From Deltaproteobacteria bacterium (GTDB lineage Bacteria; Myxococcota_A; Polyangia; Haliangiales; Haliangiaceae): DNA of 50,443 bases. Below, one piece after another: positions 47,278 through 50,443 of this stretch. The number at the start of each line of letters is the position of its first letter. The stretch's first letter is position 1. The notes beneath the pieces were generated by a model that was not told the origin of the DNA, ran no database searches, and saw only the letters and a program-made list of their open reading frames with translations. The DNA is taken from the NCBI GenBank assembly GCA_005887925.1, contig VBLP01000176.1, forward strand, positions 1 through 50,443, written 5' to 3'. The position numbers and the translations under genes are program-made.

Positions 47278-49193
47278 GCGATCGCCATGCGCTCGCTGTC
47301 GCCCTCGGCCCGGTGAGTTCCTTCATCGCCGCCGGCCGTCGAAGTCGGGACCTCTGGTACGGGTCGCGCTTCCTCTCGGAGGTCACCCGGATCGCGGCGA
47401 ACGCGCTCGAGGACCAGGGTGTCGAGCTCCTCGTGCCGCTCCCAGGACAGCTCCACACGTCGTTCCTGGCCCCGGAGTCGTATCAGGGCCCGACGATCAG
47501 CAACAAGATCCTCGGCATCCTTGCCACCGACAAGGTGGCCCCGAGGGACGTCCTTCGCGCGACCGAGCGCCAAGTGCGCGCATCCGTCGCGAAGGAGATG
47601 AAGCGCTTGCTCGACGACCCACGGCTCGTCCGGGTGATCGTGCGTGACTACGTTCGCAAGCAAGCCGAGGCGATCGAGCACGGCGACTTCGTGGAGTTCT
47701 ACGCCGCATGGGCTGCGACACGCTCCTTGCTGGTCGCAAGGCCACGCGGACCTTCACCACGCCGGCCGCCATCAGGGCTGGCGTGCCCAAGAGCTCGCTG
47801 GATTCCGGACGCGACTCGGTGCTGATCGAGATCGATCCGTCCCCCGACGAAGTCCGGGTCGCGCGCCGCCTCGAGGTGCGGCGGGTACGGGCAGGGATCC
47901 GGCCGGAGGAGCGGCTCGACGCCATTGCCCTCGCGCGACGTCGGGCCATCTTCCGGACCCCGGATGCGGACCTCGGCAAGCTGCCGTTCCCGTCGCTTGG
48001 CCGGGTCGCGCTCGAGCCATGGATCGAAGGCGCCCTTGCCGGCGCCCCCGCAGCGATGGCCCGCGTCCTCGCCACGCTCGCGCAGCTCGACGAGGACGTC
48101 CCTCGGGGAGACGCGGCCCTCTTCTTCCTCTCCTCTCCCGTCCGCGATCCCGGACGTCGTCAACCGCCCGAAGCCGTCAGGCGCTTCGGCTACGATCCCG
48201 ATGTGCTCTTCGAGGGCGCGATCCCGGCGCTCCGCAAAGCCCTCGATGCCCCGCGCCGGCCGTCCGTGTACGCGAGCGGTGTGGACGAGCTTGCCCAGGA
48301 CGTGGACGACGCCGTCCTCGAGGGGAGCTTCAACCGAGCGCGCCACGCACTGCAGGATCTCGCGGACCCCGTGGCAGAGCTGCACCGCAAGCGAGGGGTC
48401 CCCCAACCGTATTACGCGCTGCTCGAGGCCGACGGCGACGGCGTGGGACGGCTCCTCGCGCGGGCCAACACGCACGAGATCCGGCAGCAGATGGTCCAGG
48501 CTCTCTACAACTTCTCCAAGAAGGCGTGGGCCGTCATCGAAGAGCATCAGGGCTGCGCGTTCTACGTCGGAGGCGACGAGCTTGCGGCGTACCTCCCCGC
48601 CGATCGCGTAGTGTCGGCCGTCGCAACACTGGCGGCGGAGTTTGCCTCGATCGTCGGCCACGTCGTAGCGGCCCTGCTACCGGCCTCCGTGACCGAGCTC
48701 GGGCCTGCGACACTGACATCGGGGGTCGCCATCGCCCATATACGCGACGATCTTCGGGCGGTGCGCGCGCACGCGCACGGCGCGCTCGAGGACGCCAGGG
48801 CGCGCCGTCGTGAAAAACTCGACGGTGCATGGAAGGTCGCCGCACCGTTCGACCCGAAGGACTGGGGATGGGTGATCGTCCGGGAATTGCCCCGCGCCGG
48901 CTCGACGCGGCCCTCGGGTGGGCCGGCCGCGGAGATGGCGAAGTTCCACGGAGTCCTGTGCGAGCTGCTGGAGACCGATGCGCTCTCGCTCTCGTTGGCT
49001 CACGAGCTCCTGGCGGATGCGCAAGCGATGGAGCGTCCCGACGGGAAGACCTTCGGTTGCAACGCTCCAGCAACGGCTCACCTCCGCGACGACGTGGAGC
49101 GACATCCGCGGTCTCGCGGCCGAGATTCTTCTCGCAGAGCGAGTGGTGCGCGTGAAGCAGCAACGGGTTTCGGAGAGAGGGGCATCGCCGTGA
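47274..49193 (+). CDS. cmr2: type III-B CRISPR Cmr2/Cas10, frame changes near 47720 and 49060
   Basis: ALAVALGPVSSFIAAGRRSRDLWYGSRFLSEVTR; LLAGRKATRTF; YYALLEADGDGVGRLLA; CAFYVGGDELAAYLPADRV; TLTSGVAIAH; ATGA overlap with cmr1. Confidence 0.88.
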
Positions 49194-50422
49194 CGGTCGA
49201 TCGGAAGACGTGGGTGATCGAGCCGCGCGATCCGCTGGTCTTCGGCACGGGGTTGCCACCGACCGCGTTCGTGGCGCGACGGGGGGTACTGCCCCCGCCG
49301 AGCACCGTTGCAGGGATGGTGCGGGCGAGGTTCGTGGCAAGTGGCTCCCATGTGAATCCGGCGCGCGCCGCGGAGTTGCTCGACCGGATCTCGGTCCGGG
49401 GCCCGTGGCTGCGTGGTCCGGCCGCGTCTGGGGCCAAGGAGCACTGGGTCCCAGCGCCACACGATGGCGTGCGCGCCGGTGACGCGTTCGTCCGCGCGAC
49501 CGTGGGCATGCCGGCCGACCACGAGGGCGTGCTCTGGCCCGACGGCGATCCGGCTGGCTTGCGACTCGTCCAGGTGCCGGAGCGCGGTCCGGACGGTGCG
49601 AAAGTAGCCGCCATCGCCGCCCGCACACCGCTGTGGCCGCTCCGCGCGGCGGTGCGGTGGGCGCTCGGCGAACCCGTCGCGCCACAACAGGTCGCACCGC
49701 TGCAGCACGGCGCCTGCCCCGCCCGAATATTCGGGCGCGAGCATCGTGTCCACGTCGCGATCGACAACGGGACCGGGACGGCGCAGCCTGGAGCGCTGTT
49801 CACCTCCCCAGGGACGCGCTTCGAGCGCGACTTCGAGATTGCGATCGACGTCACCGTGCACGACGAGCCGGACGCAGCACCATCCGGCGCGGTCGTGCTC
49901 GGGGGAGAGTCGCGGCTGAGCTTCCGCCGGATCGACGAGAACGCGACATTCCCCGCGTTCGACGTGCATGAGCCGCAGTACGAGGACGCCCTGGCGCGAA
50001 CGCCGCGCGGCCTTCGGATCCAGCTCCTGACGCCGGCGTGCCTGCAGGATGCTGGCGTGCCCTCCACGCCGGCATGGCGGCCGGCGCCACCGGTGGACGG
50101 TCTCGAGCTCGTGGCGGCCTGCATCCCAGGTCATGTTGCGATCAGCGGATGGGATCTCCAGGCAGCCGACGGGCGCGGGGCGCCCCGGGCCGTGCGGCGT
50201 CTGGTGCCCGCGGGGAGCGTGTACTACTACGTGTTCCCCAAGCTCGCGGGTGAGGCATTGAAGGGTGCGCTGCTCGCAGCGTGCCGGCAGCTGTGGGGAA
50301 GTCCGATCGCCCCCGACCGGCCTCGGACGCCTCACGATGTGGAGCAGCACCTCGCTCCACCTGCAAGGGATGGGTTCGGACTCGTGTTGCCCGGCTTCTG
50401 GTTCGAGGGAGGTATCGAATGA
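49190..50422 (+). CDS. cmr3: type III-B CRISPR RAMP protein Cmr3
   Basis: TWVIEPRDPLVFGTGLPPTAFVARRGVLPPPSTVAGMVRARF; C-terminal DGFGLVLPGFWFEGGIE; GTGA overlap with cmr2. Confidence 0.85.
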   Translation: MTVDRKTWVIEPRDPLVFGTGLPPTAFVARRGVLPPPSTVAGMVRARFVASGSHVNPARAAELLDRISVRGPWLRGPAASGAKEHWVPAPHDGVRAGDAFVRATVGMPADHEGVLWPDGDPAGLRLVQVPERGPDGAKVAAIAARTPLWPLRAAVRWALGEPVAPQQVAPLQHGACPARIFGREHRVHVAIDNGTGTAQPGALFTSPGTRFERDFEIAIDVTVHDEPDAAPSGAVVLGGESRLSFRRIDENATFPAFDVHEPQYEDALARTPRGLRIQLLTPACLQDAGVPSTPAWRPAPPVDGLELVAACIPGHVAISGWDLQAADGRGAPRAVRRLVPAGSVYYYVFPKLAGEALKGALLAACRQLWGSPIAPDRPRTPHDVEQHLAPPARDGFGLVLPGFWFEGGIE

Positions 50423-50443
50423 CGCAATCGGCGAAACTGTACT
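50419..50443 (+). CDS. probable start of cmr4 (partial, runs off window end)
   Basis: ATGACGCAATCGGCGAAACTGTAC (MTQSAKLY) in ATGA overlap with cmr3; identity inferred from operon order. Confidence 0.5.

Noticed and set aside
47708-50422. Single 904-aa Cmr2-Cmr3 fusion protein
   Set aside because: Cmr2's C-terminus ends at 49193 in another frame and Cmr3 starts at an internal GTG (49190) with GTGA overlap; the fusion results from the frame change near 49060.

Overview
High-GC (~70%) window; protein content resembles a Haliangium/myxobacterium-like deltaproteobacterium (taxonomy is inference). Most of the window is ordinary chromosomal content: signalling genes (NtrC-type regulators, histidine kinases, LytS/LytTR pair, Ser/Thr kinases, ECF sigma), RelA/SpoT, guanylate kinase, YicC, an RluA-type pseudouridine synthase, PgeF/laccase-domain protein, TolC-like protein. 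Four accessory islands stand out: (i) a compact bacterial microcompartment operon (15.3-18.5 kb: BMC-T, BMC-H, BMC-P, acylating aldehyde dehydrogenase, BMC-T) with no signature enzyme; (ii) a very large DUF4157 (eCIS-core) polymorphic toxin with a C-terminal REase-fold-like toxin domain and two downstream immunity candidates (33.6-39.7 kb); (iii) a type III-B CRISPR effector operon start (cmr1-cmr2-cmr3, cmr4 start, 45.8 kb to end) with an apparently HD-less Cmr2 carrying GGDE instead of GGDD; (iv) directly upstream, a three-copy ~140-bp tandem repeat in which every unit carries two palindromes (44.77-45.21 kb). A cross-cutting anomaly is that at least eight genes show an abrupt frame change, and in several of them about 25-30 conserved residues appear to be missing at the junction (one, RluA, is in frame). 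This suggests recurrent ~70-90 bp deletions, most likely an assembly/consensus problem, and it should be resolved before biological interpretation. Family assignments come from reading translated sequence and recalled motifs; no search was run.
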